Shown one piece after another: positions 32,219 to 42,720 of a DNA stretch of 64,000 bases (position 1 is its first letter; each line of letters starts with the position of its first letter). The position numbers and the translations under genes were made by a program. Where the stretch lies: positions 1 through 64,000 of the forward strand of contig KV918990.1 of assembly GCA_002049455.2 (NCBI GenBank), given 5' to 3'. The notes beneath the pieces were generated by a model. The model was not told the origin of the DNA and did no database searches. It was given only the letters and a program-made list of their open reading frames with translations. The stretch is from Porphyra umbilicalis. Its lineage: Eukaryota; Rhodophyta; Bangiophyceae; Bangiales; Bangiaceae.

Positions 32219-33776
32219 TCCCGCGGCAGTGGCCGCGCCGGGGCCGTGGCCAAAGGTGTGGTGACCAATCGCCGTCGCCGCCCTTGACCAGGCGGCGGCG
32301 GTGTGCCCCGCCCGCCGCGTATGAACCGGAGGGCACACACCCGCCAGTGGGGCCGGAGTCCCGGCGCTGCGGCCGCGCCGGAGAAGTGTAAACCCGCCCG
32401 CCGCGGCAGGTAGCACACCTCGTGCGCCTGCAGCAACGCCGGGCGCCACCACGCCTGGGCCCGCCACACCGGGACCACCACCGTCGCCGTAACCCGCTGC
32501 TGCTTGATCAGGTTCAGCACCAGCGGGATGGAGTAGAAGGGGGGGTTGACCCAGTTGTTGACGCGCGCCCACGTGGCGTGCTGGGGGAGCGGGGGGAGGT
32601 CCAAGACGGGCGATCCGTCGAAGGGCTGCAGCGCTGTCGGGAACCGCCCGACGGCGTGCGGCCCGTACAGGGAATCCAGCGCGCTGAAGAATGTCGGGTC
32701 CAAGGACCAGTCGGTCGATTCCTTCGTCCGACTCAACCGGTCCGCCCACACGTTGTCCGCCGTCGGGATCCATTCCGCGTCAAGGGTGACGCCCAGCCGC
32801 TGCACGACGGTTTACAGGCGCCGCACCTCGTCGCAGAGGGCGGTCGACCGGGAGATGAGCGAGTTGACGACGTAGAGAGCGACACGATAGTCGGTCACAA
32901 CCCGGATGACGTCGCCCGGGTCGAAAGTCCGGGCGAGCGCCGTCAGCGTGAAGCGAATGGCCGCCACCTCCTTGAGGTTGATGTGCCAGTCGCACTCGGC
33001 GCCGGCAAAAACACCCCGCACCGGGGTCGTGGCGTCGGCGATACCGCCCCACCCAAAGTCCGACGCGTCGGTATGGAGGGTATGGGCGGGGGCGCGCGGC
33101 CAAAGCGGGCGGCCGTGACCGGAGCGTCCAAAGTTAGCCCACCAGCGCAAGTCACGCACCGACTGGTGAGACAGCCGACAGTCCGCGTGCGGCCCCCTTG
33201 CAGCCCTTGACCGTGCCAGATCGTCGTAAATCGCCCTGGCGAATAATCTCGCCTCGGGAATTGCTAGGCTTGCCGCCACAATAAATCCAGCCACACTTTC
33301 TAAGGGCTTACGCTTGACCCACCGCCTGTTGGAGCTGCCCGACGCCAACACCGCCGCCGCCGTGCAGCGTAGCCGTGCGAGGCGCCCATCCGGCAACCGC
33401 ACCTGGTTGCGGGCCGTGTCGATGGTGAACCCCTGCAGCGTGAGCTGCTGGGTGCCGCCGCGCTCGCCCTTTGACAGGTGCAGCGTCAACCCAAGTCGGT
33501 CGTAGAGCTGGGTGACGAACCCAAAGCCCTTGACCGCGTCGGCCTTGCTCGTCGGCCGCGCCCCCGGCGGCGCCGCGCCGTGGTCGTCCACGTAGCCGAC
33601 GAGGGTGAAGCCCGACTGCCGCAGGTGCTCGAGGACCGGCCTCATGATCTTGGTCCAGGCCCAGGGGGCGACCGAAAGACCGAAGGGCATGGTGACGGGC
33701 TCAAATGTGCGACCATCAATCGTGAATGTCAGGTACGGGCGGTCGGCGGGGTGGATGTAGACGTGGTGGTACGCAT
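31969..33776 (-). pseudogene. DIRS reverse transcriptase/RNase H, 3' part, with in-frame TAA
   Basis: The sequence resumes at the RT palm motif DAYHHVYIHP, directly at the hAT target site. It then shows LTFTIDG, MPFGLSVAPWAW and the active-site box GYVDDHG. RNase H follows with HTDASDFGWGG, an LKEVAAI segment and VVTDYRVALYVVN, where family members usually have TDN. A TAA at 32812-32814 breaks the frame; beyond it the same frame continues with WIPTADNVWADRLSR, the DW-L segment and NNWVNPPF typical of DIRS RNase H/methylase-region polyproteins. The 5' part lies across the hAT at 42186-42720. The hAT insertion and the stop both inactivate it. Confidence 0.75.
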
Positions 33777-33796
33777 CAGGCCCTGTCATAGGTATC
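33769..33796. repeat. hAT left target duplication (33769-33776) and terminal inverted repeat (33777-33796)
   Basis: The 8-bp target copy GTACGCAT is followed by CAGGCCCTGTCATAGGTATC. The reverse complement of the right end matches at 17 of 20 positions. The CAG start and 8-bp duplication are hAT hallmarks. Confidence 0.85.
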
Positions 33797-34319
33797 ATTT
33801 CTGAGACCTAGTACATTCTTACCGTCTCAAATTGCATCAAGTACAGGTAATCGAAACATTCATTTACAGTATCGGTAATAGGCAATGAAAACGGACGCGA
33901 AGTATGGGTATTGGACATACTTCAAATTCGAGGGTATACCTTTGAATTTCGAATCTTTGATTGCGCCTGAGCTTTGTGTCAGGTTCTGCATATCTTTTGG
34001 GACGGCTTGGAAACGTGCAACGTGCACCAATCACATGTCCGCATACAGTCTGGAGACGCTGTCGGCGAGGACGTGCTCGCGGCCGTCCGTGTCAACGTTG
34101 GCAGTCTTGCATCAACTGTATGCCGAACCGCCCCGACTCTGCACTCTGGCCCCGCAACAGAGAGTGGCTGCTCGCCGCGACGATTGCGGCCGCGATTCCG
34201 CCATCTCCACCGCCGACGCCGCTGCCGTCGCTGCGGCCGCCGCCACCTAGCCACCGACCGCCGCGGTGCGCGTCGCCGCCGCCGACGAAGTGGCGGCGGG
34301 AGTCTGTGCGGTCGGCGGC

Positions 34320-34590
34320 GGCCGTCCCCGACGGCCGCATCGACAGCGGCTCGGCGGCCGAGCTGGACGATGAGCCGCTCGTGCGGCGCCGCGCCACGCT
34401 CGACGCCGTCGCTACCACGCTGGCGGTGGGCGGCGGTACCGACGGCCACCACCGACGGCGGCGTCCGCAGCGGCTCGAGGGCCGATTCTGACGATGTGCC
34501 CTTCGTGCGGTGGTGCGCGACGATCATCGACACCGCCACTGCGTTGGCGACAGTCACGCCCGTTCCCGCTTGCGGCCGCGCGTTCGTGGC
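34320..34590. repeat. Imperfect 126-bp tandem duplication within the hAT
   Basis: GACGATGAGCCGCTCGTGCGGC near 34367 and GACGATGTGCCCTTCGTGCGGT near 34492, with their flanks, are diverged direct copies about 126 bases apart. The period is divisible by three, but no supported gene covers it. Confidence 0.4.
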
Positions 34591-35899
34591 GCGTCGGCTG
34601 GTGGCGACCCTTCTCCGACCGGCGCGTGGGCCATCGCCCATTGACGGCCGACACGACCTCTGGGGAGGCGCAACCCGACCCGCCGCCCACCCCCTAGGCG
34701 CCGGAGGTGGAGAATTTCTCGCATTCGACCCTCCCCTTCTCGTCCATCACGTTGTTCGTGCGAGTGGGACCTACGGCGCCCGAGCACACATTTGCGTGCC
34801 GCAGAGAGGTCCATCTCGAGCGGCGCACGCTCCCTGCTCCCAACCCTGTGTCGGCCGTGACTGAAGCGCGGTCGCCGTCGCCAGCGCCGCCGCCGCCGCT
34901 TCTCCCGAACTCCCCACTGCGGCCGTGGCCGCCGCTGCCGCCGTGTCCCCGCCCGAAGGCGTGCGCCGCGCCGGCGGAGGGCGGGCGGCGGAGCTCGTCT
35001 CACCCGCCGCCACAGCGGCTTGCCGCGTCGCTTCGCGAGTTGACGCTCGCCGCCGCCGCGGCGGTGAGGGCCACTGTTGCGCCCGCCGCGGCGGGCAGCG
35101 GTCGCAGCGGCAGCAGTGTAGGCGGCCGTGGTGGAAAGGGGACGCGTGGGGGGGGGGGTGCGCCTGCACGTGTGGCGTCTTGTGCGCCGAAAGAGGGCGG
35201 TTGGCAAAAGCTGAGGGCGTGGCGACTGCGTCGTCTTGTCGCCGGCAGCAGGTTGGGGGTGGGTGGGAGGCCCGCGGTTGTATCCTGTCTTTCTTCACGT
35301 GCGGCTCACCGCCCATGTCCCGGCAGCTCGCGACACCAAAATGTCGGTGGGCGGTGTGTCAAGCGTCGCCAACGCCAAAGCCGAAGCAGATGCGCACGCG
35401 AGACGTGGCGCCGACTTGCAGCTGGTTGGTTGGAGGAAGAGGTGTGAGGCTGCCGTCCACGCGCCGCGGCTCGTCCCCAGCAACAGGTTGTACTTGAGCG
35501 AGATAGTGATATTGGGCCCATTCCTCCTGCCAGCCGAATGTGACCTGCATCTGTTTCAATTTCTCAGCGCATCCATGATCCGTATTGCGGTCGCTGCTGA
35601 CGACTTCACATGCGCTCTGTCGGGTGAAACGAGGATGGGAAATTTATCAATCGAAGAGGACGGCCCGGAAGGGGACGACTCGGCTTGAGCACGAAGACGG
35701 TGTCGTCGACGACGACGGCATGCTTCATTCCAACACCCGTCGTACTTATTCGAACAATTTGTGTGACTCGCACGTCATCACATTTAAATTCATGTCCTTT
35801 CTGTGCTTGACCAAGGCGCCAGTCAGGCTCATCTCGGCTTGGGTCCAGGCCTTGCCGCAGACAACCGACGCAGACATGTGGGAAAGGCGGAGAGGATAC

Positions 35900-37900
35900 T
35901 AGTTATCCAATTGCCTGTCTGGGGGGGGGGGCAGAAGCGTGTGCGCAGTTCTAATGGGGGGAGCTCGTGACCGTCGTGCCGGGCGACGTGTTTGTGCTCG
36001 CCGCTTACCACGCGATGACCTACTCTCGCGTGCTGACCGAGGTACGTTGGGGGGGGGGGCGTATGGAGAGCGAGGCACGGAAGGGCTATGTGCCCGAGCC
36101 AAATGCGCGGCTTGGGAGCGCTGTGACGTTGGCCACTGATGCTGGCCGTGACAGTGCGAACGCGCCCGTCAGAGCTACCTTCACGCCGCTGCGCGTTTGG
36201 CTGACGTGCCATCAAATGGTCCGTGCCCCTCCCCCCCGCGGCAGATGATTCCTCGCGTCTTGGGTTTTGATGTTTTCATTGGCGCCGTGTTCCCCTTCAG
36301 GCGCGGCGTTTATGGTGTGCTCGTCTGCAGCCTCGACATGTTCGGCAGGGGCGCGTGGGTGGGGGGCTGGCGTAATGCAGGCGTCGACGGCGAGGGCGAC
36401 GACGGTACGGGCGCTCGTTGGGCTGGCATCGGTGACGTTCTCTTCTGCTGCGTCTGCGCGTGTGGCGGGAGCGTGAGTGACGGAGGTGGCTGAGGCAGAA
36501 CGTCCCAGGCGGGGGCGTCTGTGGCGGGGGCTGTGGTTGAGGGTGCTCACGTGGTTGGACATCACGTGGCGGGGGTGCCTGGTACGAGAGAATCGGCGGC
36601 GTCTGCGTCGGTCGCCGCGGGCTCCGTAGCGTTCTCGTCGGTCACAGCATCGTGCGTCTAGGGGTCCTATGTTCTGGGTGCTGGTGTGCTAAAAACGTCC
36701 GCGGCTGCAGCGCCTGTCGTGCTGATCGCTGTGGTCTTGTCTTCGACAGGTCGTCCGTCGCTGGCGATGGCGTACGTAGCGGAGTGGGTGAGGCGGGGTG
36801 TCGGATGGAGCTGGTTCGGTGGCGCGAGCGTCTGTGGCGGGGACGGTCGTGGCAGGTGTCCTAGTGGCAGGGGCGCTTCGGGCGCGGGCATCCGTGCAGT
36901 GTGCGTCGGTCGTCCAGGCTTCCGTGACGCGTTTTTCGGCGGCATCTGAGTGCGTGACGGGGAAACCTGTTGCTGGATACGGTGTTCGAAATGCGTCGGC
37001 GGCGAGCTCGTCGACACTGCCGGCTCCAGTTTTGCGTTCGTCGGTACCTTACGCGCCTGGGGCGCGAGAATATGTAGTGGTGGCTTCTGCAGCAAGGACG
37101 TCGGCGGCGCAGGCGCTCGTAGATGTGATCTCTGTGACATTGTGTTCTTCTGCTTGTGCGTCTGTGGCGCATTCCTCATTTATCGGTACAGTTGAGGGAT
37201 GGTGTGCGTGGCGGCGGAGCTGAAGGCCTGGGAGGCGTCGATGAAGAAGCGTTTGCATCTGGGGGGCGCGTGGCGGCGACGCTTGTGGCCGGGCTATTGA
37301 CGCCATGTGCGCCGGTGCCCGCGGCGTTTGTAGCGTAAACTTTGTGGGCACCAACGTAAACCTCTGGAGATTGTGTGGCGGGAGGCGGCGTGGTGAAGGC
37401 GCCGCTGCGACGAGGTCTGCGCGTCTGTCGTCTGTGTAGTTGTTATCGGCAGCTTGTGCGTCCGTGGCGCGAGTCTGCGCGGCTGGGAGGTTGATTTGCG
37501 CTATTGGCTGCGGCGGCGTCGGCCGTGGGGGCGGCCTCAGCGGCGGGGCTTTGGTTGCAGAAGTGCTCTTGGCGAAAGCGTATGTGACGCAGTAATTGGC
37601 ATCGTGTGCTGGGGTGGCCTGGATGTCGATGGCGTGCTCTTTGCTGGCGTTGGTATGTGTGACGGTGGAGTGCTGACGGGCGCTGGTCTGGGAAGAGCGT
37701 CGGCGGCGAGGGCGGCGGTGGTTCGAAGGAACGTGGCGTTGTCGTCGGGGTTTCTGGCGTCTGTGCTTCGGACATGTGTGACGGCTGCTGACCTGGTCTT
37801 GCTGTCGGCAGAGGGTCGTCCGTGGTTCGGTCGTCCACGTCGTTTTTTTCTGCGGCTCGCGCGTCTGTGGCGCATGCGAGTGTGAGGGAAGCGTTTGAGG
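35900..37900. repeat. Degenerate interspersed repeat within the hAT
   Basis: The word GCGTCTGTGGCG or a close variant recurs at about 36516, 36824, 37157, 37472 and 37851, usually followed within 40 bases by a GTGACGG or GTGANNG word. Read on the minus strand, this yields recurring ATDA/ADA peptide pieces in changing frames. This points to a decayed minisatellite rather than a gene. The rest of 33797-38255 shows no recognised coding region. Confidence 0.4.
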
Positions 37901-38255
37901 CAAGGTGCGGGTGGCTGGCCGTTGACTGAGTGTGAAATGTAGGTCAGGGGCGTAGGGGGTCGCTTTGTGTCGTGATGATACTTGGGGTGGCAAAGAGCGG
38001 CAAGGCCGCTTGCTGCAGATTGGAGGCTCAGCGCGCCTTGACAGAGGGTTCCTGCGTCGGCCTTTGAAGTCGGTGTGCCGAAGGCTTTGTTGTGTTTCAC
38101 ACTGACAGCGAGTGAAGATACTGAGATTGAACGATACCGGCTGTTCTTCGCCCATGGTTCTTGACAGAAGCAATACAGGGCCATGGGTATAAGGCTCTCA
38201 CATAAATTAGAGACGCATGTATTGCTACCGACCAACAAGAAGCGACCAGAACGAC

Positions 38256-40907
38256 TCAATCATACGGCCCCCAACCCACCGCGAGCTGTTCGTCATCCTC
38301 GCTCTCCTCCTCGTCGGTGTCAACGTCGTAGAACCCAGATTCGGCTTCATCGGTAGATGGGACGTAACCGTTCATAGTCTCGCGGAAGGTGGCTGCTTCA
38401 GCGTGGGACAGGGACGGTACCGAGGCCGTGTTGGAAGGAAGGAGGTCGGCATTGGATGAAACAAGCGAGTGCATCTCCACGCTCCCAGTAGACAGCGACG
38501 AGCGGTCGCCCGCAACAAGCCGCCCGGCAATGGAAAACTCGCGCTCGCAAGAGGCAGATGATCCCACCGCACCGAAGACCGAGCCAGCAACGACAAATAG
38601 GGTAGGGAACTGCGCACGGTGTGCGCGCCAAAACTCCATCGCGTCCCCAGCCATGGCCGAGTCTGACAGGCGGCAAAACCGAGACAGCTCCTCGCGCGCC
38701 GCGCGGTCCACTCTGCTTGGATCCAGAGTACGCTCACGTTCAGGTGACACATCGGCTTGCCACAGGACCAACGAGAAGCGCGCCGTTACCCGCAGCTCGG
38801 AGATTCCCGCGGTAGAGCGCAAGTGCCCCGCCGAGCCGCACCCGCCGAACGCCTCTGCGGTCGGTTGCAGCTTCGCGGCCGTTTCGAGAACGGCTGTCTC
38901 GGCCTCGGCAGTCGGGTCACCCATCCCAACCCAATCTCCAACTTCCCGCAGCATCCGGCCACCACCCGGTGAAAGAAGCACGGCGCTCAAAACAGCTGGG
39001 TTTCTCAACCAGTTTTTTGCATTCTCCTTGGGGTTGAAAAAAAGGCGGTCGATCTCGTCGCGCATGATGCGCACTGCGACAGCCGCCTCTTCACATAACG
39101 ACTCAAAGCCATCCCTTGTCTCCATGTAGACGGCCTCGCTGGGGTAGAGGCGGTTGTCGAGCTCGATGACGTCGTCGTCTGGGTTCTCCTGGAGGAGCGA
39201 CTCGATAGAGTCGGAGCCAACGGCCAGTGGATGCTCGGGGAACTTGGGCGCGACGATGGTGTCGAGCAGCAGCGTCTTGCGGAGCGCGACGACAAGAGAA
39301 AAAATGTCCGCCAGCGTCGCCGACGTTCTCTGGCACTCCTTTGTCACCTCAAAGACGGGTGTCAGGATGGCGATAAGGTGTCGCATCTTGTCCCAATCAC
39401 GATGGGCGACACGGCGCTTGCGCTGGTCCGCCGTTAGCGCCGTCGAGCGGAACAAAATGGAAAGCCGCGGCCACATAGAGTACAAACGAGCCAGAGACAG
39501 GTAGGTCGACCCCCAACGCGTCGCGACTTCGGACACAAGGCCGCGAATCGCCGGGTCGCCTGCAACGATGATGGCACTCAACCTCTGCGCCTCCGCGTCC
39601 GAGTGCTTGAAGAACGTTGTTGTTGCGCGAAGCCGGGTCAGCAGCTCCCGGGCTGCAGGATTGGGGCAGGCCTTGAGCTGGCGTCGCGCAGCCCGCCCGC
39701 CGGCGGCAACACGAATCGCCCGCTGGTTGGCAGACTCACCCGACGCTCCCAGAGCCTTCCGAACCGCCACGTTCAACGCATGAGCCGCACAGGGAATCCA
39801 CGGAGCATCAAGATCCGCCTCGGCCTTGCGGACGTTCGACCCCGAATCAGTTGTGGTTGACGCAATGTCACCTTCCGAGATTCCGACTCGTCCAAGCACT
39901 TCTTGCTGCCACTTGACGATGGCCTTATGGTTGTGCTTCCCAGGACACGCCCAAACACCGAGGGACTTTTGCTTGATAGCAAACGTCCCCAAGTCCGTGA
40001 AACGCAGGATCAACGCGCCGTAGCTAGCTCGGGACCCAGGCGCCGTCCACATATCGATGCAAACATGGGCCCAGGGTACACCCATGTACTCGTTGGCAGC
40101 GGCCGTGAAGAGGTCGACAAGGATCAGGGAGATGAAGGACGCGAGCTCCGAGAGATGCAGCATGACCGTACCAAGTGCTGGTGGCGCGTAGTTGATCCGG
40201 AAACCTGCAAGGAAGGAACGGACATAAGCGCTTGTTACAAACGCGTGCGAAGAAGACGTCATGATCTGCATCAGCACAAATCGTACGTGGTGCTCACGTC
40301 GATCCGCCGGGCGCATGAATTGCGTAATCGCACCATCAGCCGCCGTCAGTCGCGTGCGAGGCCCACCCTTGAGGTTCTTGGCCAGGTACAGCGCCGCTAG
40401 AAGGTGGTCGCCACGACGTGCAGGGGAGCCCTTGCCCTTGCCGGTCGTTTCAAAGTGCTTGGTGCCATTTGACGTTTGACCACCCTGTAGGAACAAGTAC
40501 GTCTCGACACCGTCAAGAGCGCACACCTTGCACCGCACGTAGACGTCGTTGGACTCATTCAAGACGTACACGTCAACCAGCCCCCACAGTGGCGACCGTT
40601 GTGTCTTGGCACGCCCGCTCGGGTCATGCTTCCAAACGAGGTCCTTCACTGACCAGCTGCCCGGTGCCTCCGCCACGACGATGGGCCTCGTAATGCCAAC
40701 TTCGTCACGAAGGAAGGCGGGGAACGTCTGGTCGTCGGGGCCCGTGGGCGCGCTAAGGCTCAAAGGTCGCTTGCTCGATCGCGATGGCACGGGCGGCAGG
40801 ATTCGCTCCGTGACCACCGCCCCGCCCGTAGATGGGGACGGCAGTGGAGGAGCGGTGGAGGGGTGCACGACGTCGATATCGTCATCGGACGATGATGCTG
40901 TGGACAT
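38256..40907 (-). CDS. hAT family transposase
   Basis: This is a single intact frame of 883 aa with an ATG at 40907. A BED-like finger (VRCKVC at about residues 125-129, His pair downstream) sits in the N-terminal quarter, giving DNA binding. The RNase H-like core shows the TTDSGSN block with its catalytic Asp, then PCAAHALNVAV, the CxxH-type hAT signature. The C-terminal dimerisation region has FWRAHRAQFPTLF, SSASCEREFSIAGRLV and the SSLSTGSVEMHSLV segment shared by hAT enzymes. Its length is normal for the family. It cuts and pastes the element at 33777-42185, making 8-bp duplications. No stop or frameshift is present. An acidic C-terminal tail ends the protein. Confidence 0.85.
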   Translation of the reverse strand: MSTASSSDDDIDVVHPSTAPPLPSPSTGGAVVTERILPPVPSRSSKRPLSLSAPTGPDDQTFPAFLRDEVGITRPIVVAEAPGSWSVKDLVWKHDPSGRAKTQRSPLWGLVDVYVLNESNDVYVRCKVCALDGVETYLFLQGGQTSNGTKHFETTGKGKGSPARRGDHLLAALYLAKNLKGGPRTRLTAADGAITQFMRPADRREHHVRFVLMQIMTSSSHAFVTSAYVRSFLAGFRINYAPPALGTVMLHLSELASFISLILVDLFTAAANEYMGVPWAHVCIDMWTAPGSRASYGALILRFTDLGTFAIKQKSLGVWACPGKHNHKAIVKWQQEVLGRVGISEGDIASTTTDSGSNVRKAEADLDAPWIPCAAHALNVAVRKALGASGESANQRAIRVAAGGRAARRQLKACPNPAARELLTRLRATTTFFKHSDAEAQRLSAIIVAGDPAIRGLVSEVATRWGSTYLSLARLYSMWPRLSILFRSTALTADQRKRRVAHRDWDKMRHLIAILTPVFEVTKECQRTSATLADIFSLVVALRKTLLLDTIVAPKFPEHPLAVGSDSIESLLQENPDDDVIELDNRLYPSEAVYMETRDGFESLCEEAAVAVRIMRDEIDRLFFNPKENAKNWLRNPAVLSAVLLSPGGGRMLREVGDWVGMGDPTAEAETAVLETAAKLQPTAEAFGGCGSAGHLRSTAGISELRVTARFSLVLWQADVSPERERTLDPSRVDRAAREELSRFCRLSDSAMAGDAMEFWRAHRAQFPTLFVVAGSVFGAVGSSASCEREFSIAGRLVAGDRSSLSTGSVEMHSLVSSNADLLPSNTASVPSLSHAEAATFRETMNGYVPSTDEAESGFYDVDTDEEESEDDEQLAVGWGPYD

Positions 40908-42163
40908 GGTCGGAGGAAGGGGAAGGGCGCCAGTTCGTGCGGCTCCGTTGCATGAGCGTGCCGGACGGGAGGACCATCCAGCACGTGCGGCTCAGACCCG
41001 CATTGAGCGACTCCCGCTCGTCAGTACGCTGCGAGGAGCCCTTATCAGTGGGTGGTGACCCCTTTCGAGCTCCGGCGCTGTTGGGCAGGACGCATGTCCA
41101 TTCACGGCCCCGACTGGAGGTTGGCTCCCCCGAGAGAGGTCTTTCTAGAACGTGATTGGCTGTGACGACGCCAAAAACAATGCTACATCTTTCGAGGATG
41201 CACATATCTTGGTGAAAAATCTGTGATGTAGGCCGCGTGTGCAGCAGCGCAGCTGGCAGTACCGGGAACCCCCCGGGACAGACCCGACCTCAGCGAACGG
41301 GAGTCTTCTGCCACCGCCTCGGATCGTATGCCTTTGAAACACGTCTCTTCGCGAGACGCATCTCATGAGTGGCCCAGCTTGAACTTGCATGTCAGGTGGC
41401 AGCCTTGGGGATCTCCGTCAAACAATCTGTTCATGCGCTCTCGAGCTTTCCAAGCTTCTGCGGTCTGGAGAGGCCCAGTGCATTCGTCCATGCCATGGTA
41501 TGGTTTTGTAGCCGTATCCAGCGCTTCTGTCGTGCACTTGACCATCAGCTTTCAAATTCAAGGCGGTGAATCAGCCGCAGAAGGAGCTGAAACGTCAGTA
41601 GACGGTCAGGCCTGCCGGCTGTCAACGCATGTGGCGCATTCCGCTTCAAAGAATTGTCCGCCTGTCCGGTATAGGGCTGCCTCATCACCATCACACGGTT
41701 CAGAGGCGCTTCCAGGAGTCCTCAGCAGCACATCCCGGAATTGCGAGCGCGCATTCACCTGCCCACCGGGCGATCGTCCTCCAGCCGGTGCATACATGTG
41801 GATGCCGCACGCGCTGCAACTGCGTGATCGCCATCCATCAGCCCTATGGCGGGTGCAAGTCTCTGTTTCTCCGAAACATGCAGACAGATTCCTGCAGGCA
41901 CTTGCTTGCAGACAGTCTGCTGAGGAGTCCAGAGTCCTTCGCGGCCACCAATCTGCTACATCAGCTGACATGAGCGCCTAGCATTCTTCATCCCGATCCA
42001 AAATTTCAAACTTCAGGGAAGAATACCCACGAAATACGTACTGAGCGGCAAGGTCCGAGTACTGGTAGCAGTCTCTTTTCGGTGTAGATACCGTCTTACA
42101 CAAGAGAGTTTGGCCCTGAGTACGGGTGCACGGCCACTTACACCCGTAAAAATACCTACTGGC
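40908..42163. other. hAT 5' non-coding region
   Basis: This 1.26-kb stretch holds the promoter and leader of the transposase and the right subterminal region. Open frames here lack any recognisable domain. Composition is less GC-rich than most of the window. Confidence 0.4.
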
Positions 42164-42193
42164 GATATACTTATGGCAGGGCCTGGTACGCAT
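42164..42193. repeat. hAT right terminal inverted repeat (42164-42185) and target duplication (42186-42193)
   Basis: GATATACTTATGGCAGGGCCTG is followed directly by GTACGCAT, identical to the target copy at 33769-33776. Confidence 0.85.
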
Positions 42194-42720
42194 CCTTGAT
42201 GTCCCACGAAATCAGGTTGTCGTACGGCACCAGCGCCGCCATGAACTCCGAGAGCGCCTCGTATTTGAACTTGATGTCCGCCAGGTGGTCGCTGACCTGA
42301 CGAAGGTCCACGACCAGGCGCGGCTTATCCGGCCACACCCAGCTCACAAAGGCTGGGGACACACACGGCGCGGACCTCCGCTCGTCCTCATCGAGCGGGC
42401 GGATGAAACCTGCCTTCACCCACCGCTCCAGCTCCGCCGCCACGAAGGCACTGTCCTTCTTGGTGGTGGGGTAGGGGCGGCTCCGCCGTCGAGGGCGGCC
42501 CCGTGGTGTAAGCCACGGGAGCCGCAAGCCAAACTGTAGGGCGCGCCTGACCCAGCGGGATGCACCAATCTCCCGCCAGGCGTCGGTCGCATCCCTGGCT
42601 CGCTGCGCCGGTGGCCAACCGGACGCAGCGCCGCTCCTTGGGTTGCCCGTCGCGCCGTCTTGGGCAGCGGAGGGGGCGAGCGGCACCCCGAGGGCATCCT
42701 CCTTGTTACGCCTTTTGGGG
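42186..42720 (-). pseudogene. DIRS reverse transcriptase, 5' part, cut by the hAT
   Basis: The segment begins in the region overlapping the end of the Gag-like frame and reads toward the hAT. It carries WREIGASRWVRRALQFGL, a FVAAELERWVKAGFI helix, RLVVDLRQVSDHL (RT fingers) and LISWDIKDAY, the start of the palm. The frame is then lost at the hAT end. The rest of the enzyme is at 31969-33776. In this frame there is no separate ATG near the Gag stop, so the RT was probably made by a +1 shift or re-initiation. Confidence 0.75.

Larger units (their letters stand above)
33777..42185 (-). mobile_element. hAT DNA transposon, complete, inserted in the DIRS reverse transcriptase
   Basis: The element is 8,409 bp with 20-bp imperfect terminal inverted repeats and a perfect 8-bp target duplication (33769-33776 and 42186-42193). 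It contains one intact transposase gene on the minus strand (38256-40907). The remaining 5.7 kb has no recognisable gene. Both ends are AT-richer than the surroundings and contain GTAT/GTAC words that may be subterminal binding sites. Precise loss of the element plus one target copy would make the surrounding RT frame continuous, which proves the insertion is younger than the retroelement. Terminal repeats, target sites and gene are all intact, so it may be recently active. Confidence 0.85.

Noticed and set aside
36212-38173. Minus-strand frames rich in ATDA/ADA peptides inside the hAT
   Set aside because: Similar peptide pieces recur in different frames, showing a DNA-level repeat rather than protein conservation.
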